NCBI GenBank assembly: GCA_009921265.1
Contig: RFYV01000024.1
Location: 1 to 40,739, forward strand
Source: Betaproteobacteria bacterium
Lineage (GTDB): Bacteria > Pseudomonadota > Gammaproteobacteria > Burkholderiales > Burkholderiaceae_C
DNA length: 40,739 nt
Direction: 5' to 3'
Part shown: positions 17,638 through 26,013 of the stretch, piece by piece
Numbering within the stretch: position 1 is the stretch's first letter
Layout of the letters: each line of letters begins with the position of its first letter
The notes under the pieces: model-generated
The model's input: only the letters and a program-made list of their open reading frames with translations
What the model was told of the DNA's origin: nothing
Database searches by the model: none
Position numbers and translations under genes: made by a program

Positions 17638-19693
17638 AAAATTAACACCTGCTACTCTATTGTGTAGAAAGCAAGCGGGTGATTTTGTCAAGGCCGTGCA
17701 AAATGGTGAAGCTTTGGTGGTGGCTTGTACGCAAGAACAAAAATTATTTACTGAGCTTGCTGATCAAGCGTTAACTGCGGCAGGAGCGAATGCCAAATGG
17801 GCTCCGATTCGTTTTGTCAATATCCGCGAGACTGCGGGCTGGAGCGCAGAGGGCAAAGACGCCACGCCAAAAATAGCGGCCTTGCTGGCGGCGGCGCGAT
17901 TGCCAGACCCCGATCCCGTTACAACTGTCACCTACAAAAGTGCGGGTCGATTGTTGATTGTGGGTCCATTGGATGAAGCAATCGCTGCGGCTGATTTATT
18001 AGTCGATACCCTAGACGTTACTTTGTTTACACAAGGCCCAGGTCAAAAGGGCGGCTCACAAAAAAGAACTTACCCTGTGTTGTCGGGTTCCATTGAATCT
18101 CTCAAAGGTTGGCTGGGTGCATTTGAGTTAACTTTGATGCGCAACAATCCGATTGATTTGGATGTTTGCACGCAATGCAATGCTTGCGTCACAGCTTGTC
18201 CAGAAGACGCCATTGGCTTGGACTACCAAATTGATTTATTGCTTTGCAAATCGCATCGCGATTGCGTCAAGGCTTGTGGTGTGGCGGGTGCGATTCAGTT
18301 TGATCGGATCACTTCGTCAGAAAAAATTAATTTTGATGTGGTGTTAGATTTACGCGCGCATGCCATGGCATTTACTCATCATGCATTGCCACAAGGTTAT
18401 GTGTCGATTCAAAAAACACCGTATGCGCAAGCCTTGTTGCAGTTGCGCAATTGGGTGGGTGAGTTTGAAAAACCCAAGTTTTTTTCATACAAACACAATT
18501 TGTGCGCCCACAGTCGCAACGAAAAAGTAGGTTGTAATGCGTGTGTGGATGTTTGTTCTGCCCAAGCCATTGCGTCGGACAAATCGCGTCAACAAATCAA
18601 GGTGAATCCGCATTTGTGTGTGGGTTGCGGTGCATGTACAACGGTGTGTCCAACGGGGGCGATCAGTTATAACTATCCTGCCACGAGTGAGCATGGTGTT
18701 CGTTTTAAAACCTTGTTATCTACTTTTTTAAAAACAGGTGGCAAGCAACCCGTGTTGATGTTGCACAGCATGAAAGCGGGGCAGGCTTTGGTAGATGATG
18801 TGGGGCGTTTTGCGCAACTCGGTGTTGCCAAGGGTTTGCCATCCACTGTGATTCCCATTGCTTTGTGGCATACCGCAAGCGTTGGTTTAGAGATGTGGAT
18901 GTCTGCCATTGCATTTGGTGCGTCGCAAATTTGGTTGCTTACTACTGATGAAGATGCGCCGCAATATTTAGAGGCACTGGATGCGCAAATCGCGCAAGCA
19001 CAAGCCATTTGGCAAGGTCTGGGTTATTCGGGTGAATGTGTGATTCGATTGCACACCAAGGACGCCAAAGATTTGGATCAAGCGATGCAAATCGCGCGCG
19101 CGCAGTGGTCTGCGCTAAAGGTCAATGCAACAATGCCCGCGGCTCGTTATGCGGCGTCCAATGACAAGCGAAGCACCTTGTCATTTGCATTGGATCATTG
19201 GATGGTGCATGCGCCCGTTTTGATAAATGCCAAAGAGGCTTCATTAGAAATTGCATTACCCAAAGCGGGTGCGAGCATGGGCTCGCTGCAAATCAATGCC
19301 GATGCGTGTACCTTGTGTATGAGTTGTGTGAGTGCATGCCCTGCCAGTGCTTTGCAAGACAATGCACAAGCGCCGCAACTTTTATTTTTGGAAAAAAATT
19401 GTGTGCAATGTGGTTTGTGTGAAATCACGTGCCCCGAAAAAGCCATTGCATTGACGCCGCGTTTGTTGGCGTCACCTGCGCGCTCACAAATTCGAGTGGT
19501 GAATGAAACCAAGCCCTTTGCTTGCGTGCGTTGTGGCAAAGAATTTGGCACACTTAAAGCCATCGAGGTGATGATTGAGCGTTTGGGCGGACATTCGATG
19601 TTTCAAGGCGTCGCCAAAGAGCGGCTCAAAATGTGTTCAGATTGTCGGGTGATCGATATGTATTCTTCAGATGGCGAAAACAAAATCATTTAA
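17564..19693 (+). CDS. Multi-cluster 4Fe-4S ferredoxin-type protein
   Basis: A cytoplasmic protein of 709 residues with repeated ferredoxin cysteine motifs: CTQCNACVTACP (202-213), a SHRDCVKACG variant after it, CNACVDVC (about 322), CVGCGACTTVCP (about 351), CTLCMSCVSACP (about 582), CVQCGLCEITCP (about 613), and late CVRC and CSDC pairs. A region between 370 and 560 lacks cysteine motifs. It probably passes electrons during formate dehydrogenase assembly or redox control; the exact role is not established. The conserved beginning MTTLICNCNQTLPLN requires a TTG start at 17564, which lies inside the DUF3306 gene. No ATG fits without losing the N-terminal cysteines. torD follows after two bases. 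Confidence 0.85.
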   Translation: MTTLICNCNQTLPLNYQALSESLNEKLTPATLLCRKQAGDFVKAVQNGEALVVACTQEQKLFTELADQALTAAGANAKWAPIRFVNIRETAGWSAEGKDATPKIAALLAAARLPDPDPVTTVTYKSAGRLLIVGPLDEAIAAADLLVDTLDVTLFTQGPGQKGGSQKRTYPVLSGSIESLKGWLGAFELTLMRNNPIDLDVCTQCNACVTACPEDAIGLDYQIDLLLCKSHRDCVKACGVAGAIQFDRITSSEKINFDVVLDLRAHAMAFTHHALPQGYVSIQKTPYAQALLQLRNWVGEFEKPKFFSYKHNLCAHSRNEKVGCNACVDVCSAQAIASDKSRQQIKVNPHLCVGCGACTTVCPTGAISYNYPATSEHGVRFKTLLSTFLKTGGKQPVLMLHSMKAGQALVDDVGRFAQLGVAKGLPSTVIPIALWHTASVGLEMWMSAIAFGASQIWLLTTDEDAPQYLEALDAQIAQAQAIWQGLGYSGECVIRLHTKDAKDLDQAMQIARAQWSALKVNATMPAARYAASNDKRSTLSFALDHWMVHAPVLINAKEASLEIALPKAGASMGSLQINADACTLCMSCVSACPASALQDNAQAPQLLFLEKNCVQCGLCEITCPEKAIALTPRLLASPARSQIRVVNETKPFACVRCGKEFGTLKAIEVMIERLGGHSMFQGVAKERLKMCSDCRVIDMYSSDGENKII

Positions 19694-19695
19694 TC

Positions 19696-20310
19696 ATGGC
19701 AACACCACCTATTACCACCGCGTTGGATGAAGAAACGGCTCGTGCAGAGTTGTACGGCTTGTTTTCTGTTTTGTTTTATGCGCCTCCTACTGACGATTTG
19801 TTGGCGCAAATTCGATTGGCACCCACAGAGGCGCCTGCTGCTGGCGGATTTTTAGAGGAGCCTTGGCGTCAATTGGTCGGTATGGCTCGCAACATGAAAG
19901 ATGCAGACATTCGAGCTGAATACGACAGTTTGTTTGGTGGCGTTGGCAAGCCCGAGGTCTATTTATTTTCTTCTCACTATATCGCTGGTTTTTTGAACGA
20001 AAAGCCATTGGTTCAATTGCGCAATGACATCGCCGCATTGGGCTTGGCGCGTAATGAATCGATGAATGAAACTGAAGATCACATCTCCTATTTGACCGAA
20101 GTGATGCGATTTTTAATTGCGGGTGACGATGTGGCGGTATCTAATCTGTCGCAACAATCCCAATTTTTTGCAACTCATTTGCAGCCTTGGGCAGTAGATT
20201 TGTGTGATGTTTTAACGCCGCACCCGAGAGCCAAGTTTTATGGCACTTTATCGGAATTGTTAAGAGCATTTTTAAATGTCGAAGCGCAAGCGTTTGACAT
20301 GCTGATATAA
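19696..20310 (+). CDS. TorD/DmsD-type chaperone for the molybdoenzyme
   Basis: A 204-residue all-helical chaperone of the TorD/DmsD family that binds the Tat leader or apo form of a molybdoenzyme, here most likely the adjacent formate dehydrogenase catalytic subunit. The family signature is visible as ESMNETEDHISYLTEVM (about 134-150), with the acidic-histidine E-x-DH core. YDSLFGGVGKPEVYLFSSHY in the first half supplies the second conserved patch. I start at ATG 19696, two bases after the upstream stop; the open frame reaches back to 19633 but lies inside the previous gene. It sits just before the intergenic region that seems to hold the promoter for the structural genes. Confidence 0.87.
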   Translation: MATPPITTALDEETARAELYGLFSVLFYAPPTDDLLAQIRLAPTEAPAAGGFLEEPWRQLVGMARNMKDADIRAEYDSLFGGVGKPEVYLFSSHYIAGFLNEKPLVQLRNDIAALGLARNESMNETEDHISYLTEVMRFLIAGDDVAVSNLSQQSQFFATHLQPWAVDLCDVLTPHPRAKFYGTLSELLRAFLNVEAQAFDMLI

Positions 20311-20358
20311 AAATAAGCTGAGACCTCTTTTTTTTGAAAACAAAAAGACTCAATAATG

Positions 20359-20376
20359 CCCCTTGAGTAAGGGGTA
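20359..20376. promoter_or_regulatory. Inverted repeat with a NarL-like heptamer
   Basis: CCCCTT, four bases, AAGGGG is a perfect six-base inverted repeat. Its right arm continues as AGGGGTA (20370-20376), which equals the NarL/NarP heptamer TACYYMT read on the other strand. The left side is TGCCCCT (20357-20363), one mismatch from the heptamer. The spacing between heptamers is six bases rather than the two bases of classic NarL pairs, so the identity of the binding protein is open. It could also form a short RNA hairpin, but no T-run follows. Confidence 0.45.
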
Positions 20377-20420
20377 ACATCATTGTGCTGGGTCGTAAAT
20401 TGGGGTAAAAACGAAATTGG

Positions 20421-20438
20421 TATGCATATACTTGCATA
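20421..20438. promoter_or_regulatory. Inverted repeat TATGCA-N6-TGCATA before the fdh structural genes
   Basis: A perfect six-base inverted repeat with a six-base spacer, 24 bases before the likely start codon of the Tat-signal protein. The dyad shape and position fit a repressor operator or a downstream regulator site. I know no factor with this exact site, and the repeat was not noticed elsewhere in the window. Confidence 0.4.
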
Positions 20439-20462
20439 GCGTGTATTTTTATGGAGAGTCGC

Positions 20463-20663
20463 ATGGATAACAAACAACCGCCCGCATCTCGTCGTGGCTT
20501 TTTGATGGGTGCTGCAGCTGCAGGCGCCGCCGCAGTCACTACATTGCCCACTGTGACTCAACAAATTTCTGAGTCGATTCAATCCAAGTCTATGCCCGAG
20601 CGTGGCGGTGGCTATTCGCTCAGTGAGCACGTTCAGCGCTACTACCAAACAACACGCATCTAA
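20463..20663 (+). CDS. Small Tat-signal protein of the formate dehydrogenase operon
   Basis: A 66-residue protein whose N-terminus is a twin-arginine signal: SRRGFLMGAAAAGAAAV (13-29). After the predicted signal only about 35 residues remain, ending LSEHVQRYYQTTRI. It matches the small 'formate dehydrogenase region Tat target' family found directly before the catalytic subunit gene in many proteobacteria. It may help route or stabilise the enzyme at the membrane; its function is unproven. The ATG at 20463 is preferred to the one at 20451 because GGAGAG lies four bases before it. The large subunit gene follows after 25 bases. Confidence 0.85.
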   Translation: MDNKQPPASRRGFLMGAAAAGAAAVTTLPTVTQQISESIQSKSMPERGGGYSLSEHVQRYYQTTRI

Positions 20664-20688
20664 TTGCCACGGCTCTAGGAGAAAATAA

Positions 20689-23643
20689 ATGTTGCTCACA
20701 AAAAAATCTGATCAAACGAATCGCAGTGGTTCTGGATTGGTCAATCGCTTGCACAGCGGATTGGCGCACGCATTACCCACCGTTGATCGTCGCGGTTTCT
20801 TGCGTCGCTCTGGTTTAGGAATTGGTGTTGGTCTTGCAGCCACTCAACTCACGTTGGTTCAAAAAGCAAAAGCAGGCGGCACTGCAGGTGACGGCACTGG
20901 AAAGATTGAAGTCAAACGCACCGTTTGTACGCATTGCTCGGTGGGTTGTGCAGTTGATGCGGTGGTTGAAAACGGTGTCTGGGTTCGTCAAGAGCCTGTG
21001 TTTGATTCACCAATCAACTTAGGTGCGCATTGCGCCAAAGGTGCGGCATTGCGTGAGCACGGTCACGGCGAGTTTCGTTTGCGCTATCCCATGAAATTGG
21101 TCAATGGCAAATACACACGCATCAGTTGGGATCAAGCGTTAGAAGAAATCACAGCTAAGTTGCTAGAGTTGCGCAAAGCCAGTGGCCCCGACTCCATTTA
21201 TTGGGTAGGCTCATCCAAGCACAACAATGAACAAGCTTATTTAATGCGTAAGTTTGTGAGCTTTTGGGGTAGCAACAACTGCGATCACCAAGCGCGTATT
21301 TGTCACTCCACTACTGTGGCGGGTGTAGCCAACACATGGGGCTATGGTGCGATGACCAATTCATACAACGACATGCAAAACAGCAAGGTCGCGATGTATA
21401 TTGGATCAAACGCCGCAGAGGCGCATCCTGTGAGTTTGTTGCACATGTTGCACGCCAAAGAAACTGGCACCAAGATGATTGTGGTGGATCCTCGTTTTAC
21501 GCGTACAGCGGCAAGAGCCGATGAATATGTGCGTATTCGTTCAGGTTCAGATATTCCATATTTGTTTGGTTTACTCTATCACATCTTTAAAAATGGATGG
21601 GAAGACAAAAAATATATCAACGACCGCGTGTTTGGAATGGAGAAGGTCAAGGAAGATGTGTTGGCCAAATGGACGCCCGATAAAGTGGAAGAAGCTTGTG
21701 GCGTCAAGCCCGAGCAAATGCTCAAGATTGCGACCATGCTGCACGAGAGTCGTCCTGGCACCATTGTGTGGTGTATGGGTCAAACGCAGCACACGATTGG
21801 AAACGCCATCGTGCGTGCATCTTGTATTTTGCAATTGGCTTTGGGCAACATTGGCAAAAGCGGTGGTGGTGCCAATATTTTCCGCGGTCATGACAACGTG
21901 CAAGGCGCAACCGACGTAGGACCTAATCCTGATTCATTGCCTGGTTATTACGGCATTGTTGAAGGTTCATGGAAACATTTTGCAAAAGCTTGGGGCGTTG
22001 ATTTTGAATGGCTAAAAGGTCGATTCTCTGCGCCTGGCATGATGACCAAGCCCGGTATCACCGTATCTCGATGGATTGATGGTGTGCTCGAGAAAAACGA
22101 ACTCATCGATCAAGATAGCAATTTGCGTGGCGTGTTTTATTGGGGACATGCACCCAATTCACAAACACGCGGCTTAGAGATGAAACGAGCCATGGACAAA
22201 CTCGATTTATTGGTGGTGGTTGATCCTTATCCATCATCAACGGCTGCGATGGCTGCTATGCCTGGCAAGCCCGAAGACTTAAACCCTAATCGCGCAGTGT
22301 ATTTGTTACCTGCGGCTACACAGTTTGAAACCAGTGGTTCTTGCACGGCATCGAATCGATCGCTTCAATGGCGTGAAAAAGTGATTGAGCCTTTGTGGGA
22401 GAGTCGCAGCGATCACATGATCATGTATCAACTCGCCGAAAAATTGGGCTTTGGTAAAGAGTTGGTCAAAAATTACAAAATGCAAACGGTTAAAGGATTA
22501 GAAGAACCTATTCCTGATGATATTTTGCGTGAAATTAATAAGTGCGTATGGACGATTGGTTACACAGGTCAAAGCCCTGAGCGTTTACAAGCACACATGC
22601 GCAACATGAATGTGTTTGATGTCAAAACTCTTAAATCAAAAGGTGGCAAAGACGCCAAAACAGGTTATGACTTGAGTGGTGATTATTTTGGTTTGCCTTG
22701 GCCTTGTTGGGGCACGCCAGAACTCAAGCACCCTGGCTCACCTAATTTATATGACACATCCAAACACGTGATGGATGGTGGTGGCAACTTCCGCGCTAAC
22801 TTTGGTGTTGAGCGTGAAGGCAAAAATTTATTGGCAGAAGATGGCTCGCATTCATTAGGTGCAGACATCACCACGGGCTACCCAGAACTCGATCATGTGT
22901 TGCTCAAAAAATTGGGCTGGTGGGATGAACTCACCGATGCAGAAAAAACAGCGGCAGATGGTAAAAACTGGAAGACCGATAACTCTGGCGGCATGATTCG
23001 CGTGTTTATGAAAAACCACGGCTGTCATCCGTTTGGCAATGCCAAAGCGCGTGCAGTCGTGTGGAATTTTCCAGATCCCATTCCGCAACATCGCGAACCG
23101 CTGTATGGTAACCGTGGCGACTTAATGGCCAAGTACCCCACGCATGACGATAAAAAAGCATTCTGGCGTTTGCCCACATTATTTAAAACCATTCAGGAAA
23201 AAAACATTGCAGACAAAGTGCATGAAAAATTCCCATTGGTAATGACTTCGGGTCGCTTGGTTGAATACGAGGGGGGTGGCGAAGAGACGCGCTCCAATCC
23301 TTGGTTGGCCGAGTTGCAGCAAGACATGTTTATTGAAATAAATCCAAAGGCCGCGGCAGATCGCGGCATCGTCAATGGTCAACAAGTGTGGGTCAAAACT
23401 CCAACAGGTGCTCGCATCAAAGTGATGGCGCAGGTGACTGAGCGTGTGGGCCCGGATACGGTGTTCATGCCATTTCACTTCTCAGGTCATTGGCAGGGTC
23501 AAGACATGTTGCAGTATTACCCAGCAGGTGCGGCGCCTGTTGTACGCGGTGAGGCGATCAACACAGCAACCACGTATGGCTACGACAGTGTGACCATGAT
23601 GCAAGAAACCAAAACGACGATTTGCAACGTCGAGAAAGCTTAA
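20689..23643 (+). CDS. fdhA: Formate dehydrogenase catalytic subunit (molybdopterin, Tat-exported)
   Basis: A 984-residue molybdopterin oxidoreductase that oxidises formate to CO2 in the periplasm. The Tat signal is at 33-50 (DRRGFLRRSGLGIGVGLA). One 4Fe-4S cluster is held by C80, C83, C87 and C115 (CTHCSVGC, then GAHCAKG). The metal ligand is C205 in RICHSTTVAG, where E. coli FdnG has selenocysteine, so no UGA readthrough is needed. The following histidine H206 and the MGQTQHTIG and GHDNVQGATDVG segments fit formate dehydrogenase. The C-terminal cofactor domain includes GRLVEYEGGGEETRS. AGGAG lies before the ATG. The N-terminus is about 30 residues longer than needed before the twin arginines. 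Confidence 0.95.
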   Translation: MLLTKKSDQTNRSGSGLVNRLHSGLAHALPTVDRRGFLRRSGLGIGVGLAATQLTLVQKAKAGGTAGDGTGKIEVKRTVCTHCSVGCAVDAVVENGVWVRQEPVFDSPINLGAHCAKGAALREHGHGEFRLRYPMKLVNGKYTRISWDQALEEITAKLLELRKASGPDSIYWVGSSKHNNEQAYLMRKFVSFWGSNNCDHQARICHSTTVAGVANTWGYGAMTNSYNDMQNSKVAMYIGSNAAEAHPVSLLHMLHAKETGTKMIVVDPRFTRTAARADEYVRIRSGSDIPYLFGLLYHIFKNGWEDKKYINDRVFGMEKVKEDVLAKWTPDKVEEACGVKPEQMLKIATMLHESRPGTIVWCMGQTQHTIGNAIVRASCILQLALGNIGKSGGGANIFRGHDNVQGATDVGPNPDSLPGYYGIVEGSWKHFAKAWGVDFEWLKGRFSAPGMMTKPGITVSRWIDGVLEKNELIDQDSNLRGVFYWGHAPNSQTRGLEMKRAMDKLDLLVVVDPYPSSTAAMAAMPGKPEDLNPNRAVYLLPAATQFETSGSCTASNRSLQWREKVIEPLWESRSDHMIMYQLAEKLGFGKELVKNYKMQTVKGLEEPIPDDILREINKCVWTIGYTGQSPERLQAHMRNMNVFDVKTLKSKGGKDAKTGYDLSGDYFGLPWPCWGTPELKHPGSPNLYDTSKHVMDGGGNFRANFGVEREGKNLLAEDGSHSLGADITTGYPELDHVLLKKLGWWDELTDAEKTAADGKNWKTDNSGGMIRVFMKNHGCHPFGNAKARAVVWNFPDPIPQHREPLYGNRGDLMAKYPTHDDKKAFWRLPTLFKTIQEKNIADKVHEKFPLVMTSGRLVEYEGGGEETRSNPWLAELQQDMFIEINPKAAADRGIVNGQQVWVKTPTGARIKVMAQVTERVGPDTVFMPFHFSGHWQGQDMLQYYPAGAAPVVRGEAINTATTYGYDSVTMMQETKTTICNVEKA

Positions 23644-23654
23644 GGAGAAACACC

Positions 23655-24278
23655 ATGGCCCGCATGAAATTTATTTGTGATGCCGAACGTTGCATCGAAT
23701 GCAATGGTTGCGTCACCGCTTGTAAAAACGAACACGAAGTACCTTGGGGCGTGAACCGCAGACGCGTGGTCACACTCAATGACGGTATACCTGGCGAAAA
23801 ATCCATCTCTGTTGCATGTATGCATTGTTCGGACGCGCCTTGCATGGCGGTGTGTCCTGTCAATTGCTTTTACAAAACCGACGAGGGTGTTGTTTTGCAT
23901 GACAAGGATGTTTGTATCGGTTGTGGTTATTGCTCTTATGCATGCCCGTTTGGTGCACCACAGTTTCCATCGCAAGGCACATTTGGTGTTCGCGGCAAAA
24001 TGGACAAATGCACATTCTGTGCAGGTGGCCCTGAAGCCAATGGCAGTCAATCCGAATTTGAAAAATATGGTCGCAATCGTTTAGCCGAAGGCAAGTTGCC
24101 TGCATGCGCTGAGATGTGTTCAACCAAAGCTTTGTTGGCAGGAGACGGAGACGTCATTGCAGACATCTTCCGCAATCGCGTGGTCAAGCGAAATAAAGGT
24201 GCAGAAGTTTGGGGATGGGGCACGGCCTACGGATCCAAACAAGCTGGTCAACCCAATAAGGCTGGAGGCAAATCATGA
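23655..24278 (+). CDS. fdh3B: Formate dehydrogenase iron-sulfur subunit (FDH3 beta type)
   Basis: A 207-residue electron-transfer subunit carrying four ferredoxin-like cysteine groups: CIECNGCVTAC (13-23), CMHCSDAPCMAVCP, CIGCGYCSYACP, and CTFC with a later CAEMC. It should pass electrons from the catalytic subunit to the cytochrome b. It has no Tat signal of its own, so it is probably exported together with the catalytic subunit. It lacks the C-terminal membrane helix of E. coli FdnH. GGAG lies nine bases before the ATG at 23655; the frame is open to 23622 but that overlaps the catalytic gene. Its stop overlaps the start of the small lipoprotein gene by four bases. Confidence 0.93.
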   Translation: MARMKFICDAERCIECNGCVTACKNEHEVPWGVNRRRVVTLNDGIPGEKSISVACMHCSDAPCMAVCPVNCFYKTDEGVVLHDKDVCIGCGYCSYACPFGAPQFPSQGTFGVRGKMDKCTFCAGGPEANGSQSEFEKYGRNRLAEGKLPACAEMCSTKALLAGDGDVIADIFRNRVVKRNKGAEVWGWGTAYGSKQAGQPNKAGGKS

Positions 24279-24499
24279 TATCCATTCGTTATGGTACTGT
24301 GTTGTTTGCACTCACACTATTAGGTGCATGTGGTGACAGACCACAGGCCTTGGGGTTTAAGGGTGATGAGTCTGCGTCTGCGGGTACGCTAAATACATCT
24401 TTTAAATCATCGGATTGGAAAGCAGGCGATAAAGCGAGTTGGGAGCAAGCATTGCGCGCTCGCGCTCAAAATCAAAACGATTACGTTAAAACCCCTTGA
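24275..24499 (+). CDS. Small lipoprotein inside the formate dehydrogenase operon
   Basis: A 74-residue protein with a lipoprotein signal: hydrophobic YGTVLFALTLLGAC, with lipobox LGAC and C19 as the acylation site. The mature part is about 55 polar residues (SDWKAGDKASWEQALRARAQ) and may form one helix. It is encoded between the Fe-S and cytochrome b genes, overlapping the former by ATGA and 12 bases before the latter, so it is part of the operon. From memory similar small lipoproteins occur at this spot in other Burkholderiales, but no function is known to me. It could help assemble the complex at the outer face of the membrane. Confidence 0.75.
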   Translation: MISIRYGTVLFALTLLGACGDRPQALGFKGDESASAGTLNTSFKSSDWKAGDKASWEQALRARAQNQNDYVKTP

Positions 24500-24511
24500 T
24501 TGGAGGCTGAC

Positions 24512-25648
24512 ATGCCACGCTTGCCTCATTATTTTTTAGCACTTGCACTGTCGTTTGTGTCGGGCTTTGTGCTCGCGCAAGACAAACCTGTTGCCGGCGT
24601 ACAAAGTGTCAACATTCAAGATGTAAAACCTGATGCTTCGCAAGATCCTAATTACGCCAAGCAAACCAATGCAGAGCGTGGGCAGGTTCAACCCGGCAAC
24701 AATGCGCCGATGTGGCGACAAGTGGGCGAAGGCGTTACGGGTTACAGCAGTTTGCCAAAAAGCACAGATCCAGAGGCTGGCAATTTGGTGCAGCCTTTTG
24801 TTCAATACCCAGGCTCGCGTTTAACCACAGCAGGTGAAGCATGGCGACAAGTGCGCAACAATTTGATACTTCCATATGGTGGCGCTCTGTTGTTGATTGT
24901 GTTGGGGGCTACGGCTATTTTTTATTGGCGTCGTGGCACCATTGCCTTGCATGGTAAGCCCACAGGAAAAATGATTGAGCGATTCACGCCCCTGGAACGC
25001 TCCGCACATTGGACCAATGCCATTGCGTTTTGTATTCTTGCTATTTCTGGTTTGGTGATGGCTTTTGGAAAATTTTTTATACAACCCATCATCGGCAACA
25101 CACTATTTGGTTGGATCACTTATGCGTTAAAAACAGCGCACAATTTTGCGGGCCCTTTGTTTGCCGTGTCTTTGGTGATTGTGTTCATTACATTTCTAAA
25201 AGATAACATGCCACGCGCCGAAGACTTCACTTGGATGGCCAAGTTTGGTGGTTTGTTCGGTTCAGAAGAAGTGCCGTCGCATCGTTTCAATGCAGGTGAA
25301 AAAGTGGTGTTTTGGGGCGGCGTTTTTTTCTTAGGCATCATTGTGGTGGGCTCTGGATTGGTTTTGGATAAACTCATTCCTGATCTCATTTATGAGCGTG
25401 GCACCATGCAAATTGCACACATGATTCATGCGGTTGCAACTTTGGTGATGATGTTTATGTTCATTGGACACATTTACATGGGAACGATTGGCATGGAAGG
25501 CGCATACAGCGCCATGCGTACAGGTTATGTCGATGAAACATGGGCGCATGAGCATCATGCGTTGTGGGCCAAAGATATTTCCGATGGAAAAATTCCTGCG
25601 CATCGCACGCCTCAAGGCGCTGCAGGCAATCCTTCTGTTCAAGTTTGA
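24512..25648 (+). CDS. Formate dehydrogenase cytochrome b556 subunit (gamma)
   Basis: Membrane subunit of 378 residues that takes electrons from the Fe-S subunit through two b hemes to quinone. Probable heme histidines lie in RSAHWTNA (H166), KTAHNFAG, IAHMIHAV and GHIYMG. There are about five membrane spans, the first near 125-140 and the rest after 165. Before them is a signal-like N-terminus (LALALSFVSGFVLAQ) and about 95 periplasmic residues not present in E. coli FdnI. GGAGG stands eight bases before the ATG at 24512. A histidine-rich AHEHHALW occurs in the C-terminal tail. It is followed after 10 bases by a small secreted protein. Confidence 0.92.
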   Translation: MPRLPHYFLALALSFVSGFVLAQDKPVAGVQSVNIQDVKPDASQDPNYAKQTNAERGQVQPGNNAPMWRQVGEGVTGYSSLPKSTDPEAGNLVQPFVQYPGSRLTTAGEAWRQVRNNLILPYGGALLLIVLGATAIFYWRRGTIALHGKPTGKMIERFTPLERSAHWTNAIAFCILAISGLVMAFGKFFIQPIIGNTLFGWITYALKTAHNFAGPLFAVSLVIVFITFLKDNMPRAEDFTWMAKFGGLFGSEEVPSHRFNAGEKVVFWGGVFFLGIIVVGSGLVLDKLIPDLIYERGTMQIAHMIHAVATLVMMFMFIGHIYMGTIGMEGAYSAMRTGYVDETWAHEHHALWAKDISDGKIPAHRTPQGAAGNPSVQV

Positions 25649-25658
25649 GTTGGAGAAT

Positions 25659-25994
25659 ATGATGAATAAAATTTCTTTATTGGCCGTGTTGATGCTCACA
25701 TCATCCATTGCATTTGCAAAATTGCCTGCTCCTAGCGACGAGGCAAAAGCCAAAGCGGCTGAGGCCGCCGCAAAAACAGCTCATACGGGTAAGGTCGATG
25801 GGTACTTGCTATGCAAGTCTCAAGACAAAGTAGCTGCAAATGCACAGCGCAACAAAAAAGCAGGCAAGGCGGTTGCAACACCACCGTGTGCAGATCCTGG
25901 CGCATTTGTTTATACACATACACCTGCTGCTGCGCTTGCCGCACCTGCAGCGGGGGCCGCTCCTGCTGCTCCTGCGCCCGCTAAAAAATCTTAA
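25659..25994 (+). CDS. Small secreted protein at the end of the formate dehydrogenase operon
   Basis: A protein of about 111 residues with a signal peptide (KISLLAVLMLTSSIAFA). The mature part has LPAPSDEAKAKAAEAAAKTA, a cysteine in GYLLCKSQDKVAA, a second in TPPCADPGAFVY, and an alanine/proline-rich tail. Two cysteines suggest a disulfide. I recall this LPAP...LCKAQD...CADPG pattern recurring next to formate dehydrogenase in Burkholderiales, but no activity is known. GGAGA stands five bases before the first of two adjacent ATGs (25659 and 25662). A strong terminator follows 20 bases after the stop, so this is the last gene of the operon. Confidence 0.8.
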   Translation: MMNKISLLAVLMLTSSIAFAKLPAPSDEAKAKAAEAAAKTAHTGKVDGYLLCKSQDKVAANAQRNKKAGKAVATPPCADPGAFVYTHTPAAALAAPAAGAAPAAPAPAKKS

Positions 25995-26013
25995 TTTTTT
26001 AAGAGTTAATGAA

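Larger units (their letters stand above)
20311..20462 (+). promoter_or_regulatory. Control region of the formate dehydrogenase structural genes
   Basis: The only sizeable gap in the locus, about 150 bases. It has two separate perfect inverted repeats, CCCCTT-GAGT-AAGGGG at 20359-20374 and TATGCA-N6-TGCATA at 20421-20438. A possible promoter is TTGTGC (20383-20388) and TAAAAA (20406-20411) with a 17-base spacer; the match is fair only. If correct, transcription would start near 20418 and the first repeat would be centred about 51 bases upstream, a normal activator position. GGAGAG at 20454-20459 serves as ribosome binding site for the next gene. Promoter placement is inference; the repeats are seen directly. 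Confidence 0.45.

Noticed and set aside
20311-20345. Terminator after the TorD-like gene at the run of T near 20330
   Set aside because: GAGACCTC before the T-run can form only a three-pair stem, too weak to call.
20141-20699. Minus-strand frames of 136 and 153 codons across the fdh control region
   Set aside because: They overlap torD, the control region and the Tat-signal gene and show no family pattern; they exist only because few stops fall in those frames.
21289-21312. Possible selenocysteine codon in the catalytic subunit
   Set aside because: The codon at residue 205 is TGT (cysteine) and no in-frame TGA occurs, so no selenocysteine insertion is needed.
21479-21919. 146-codon frame inside the formate dehydrogenase catalytic gene
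   Set aside because: It is a shifted frame of a strongly supported gene, rich in cysteine and tryptophan as expected from such a shadow.
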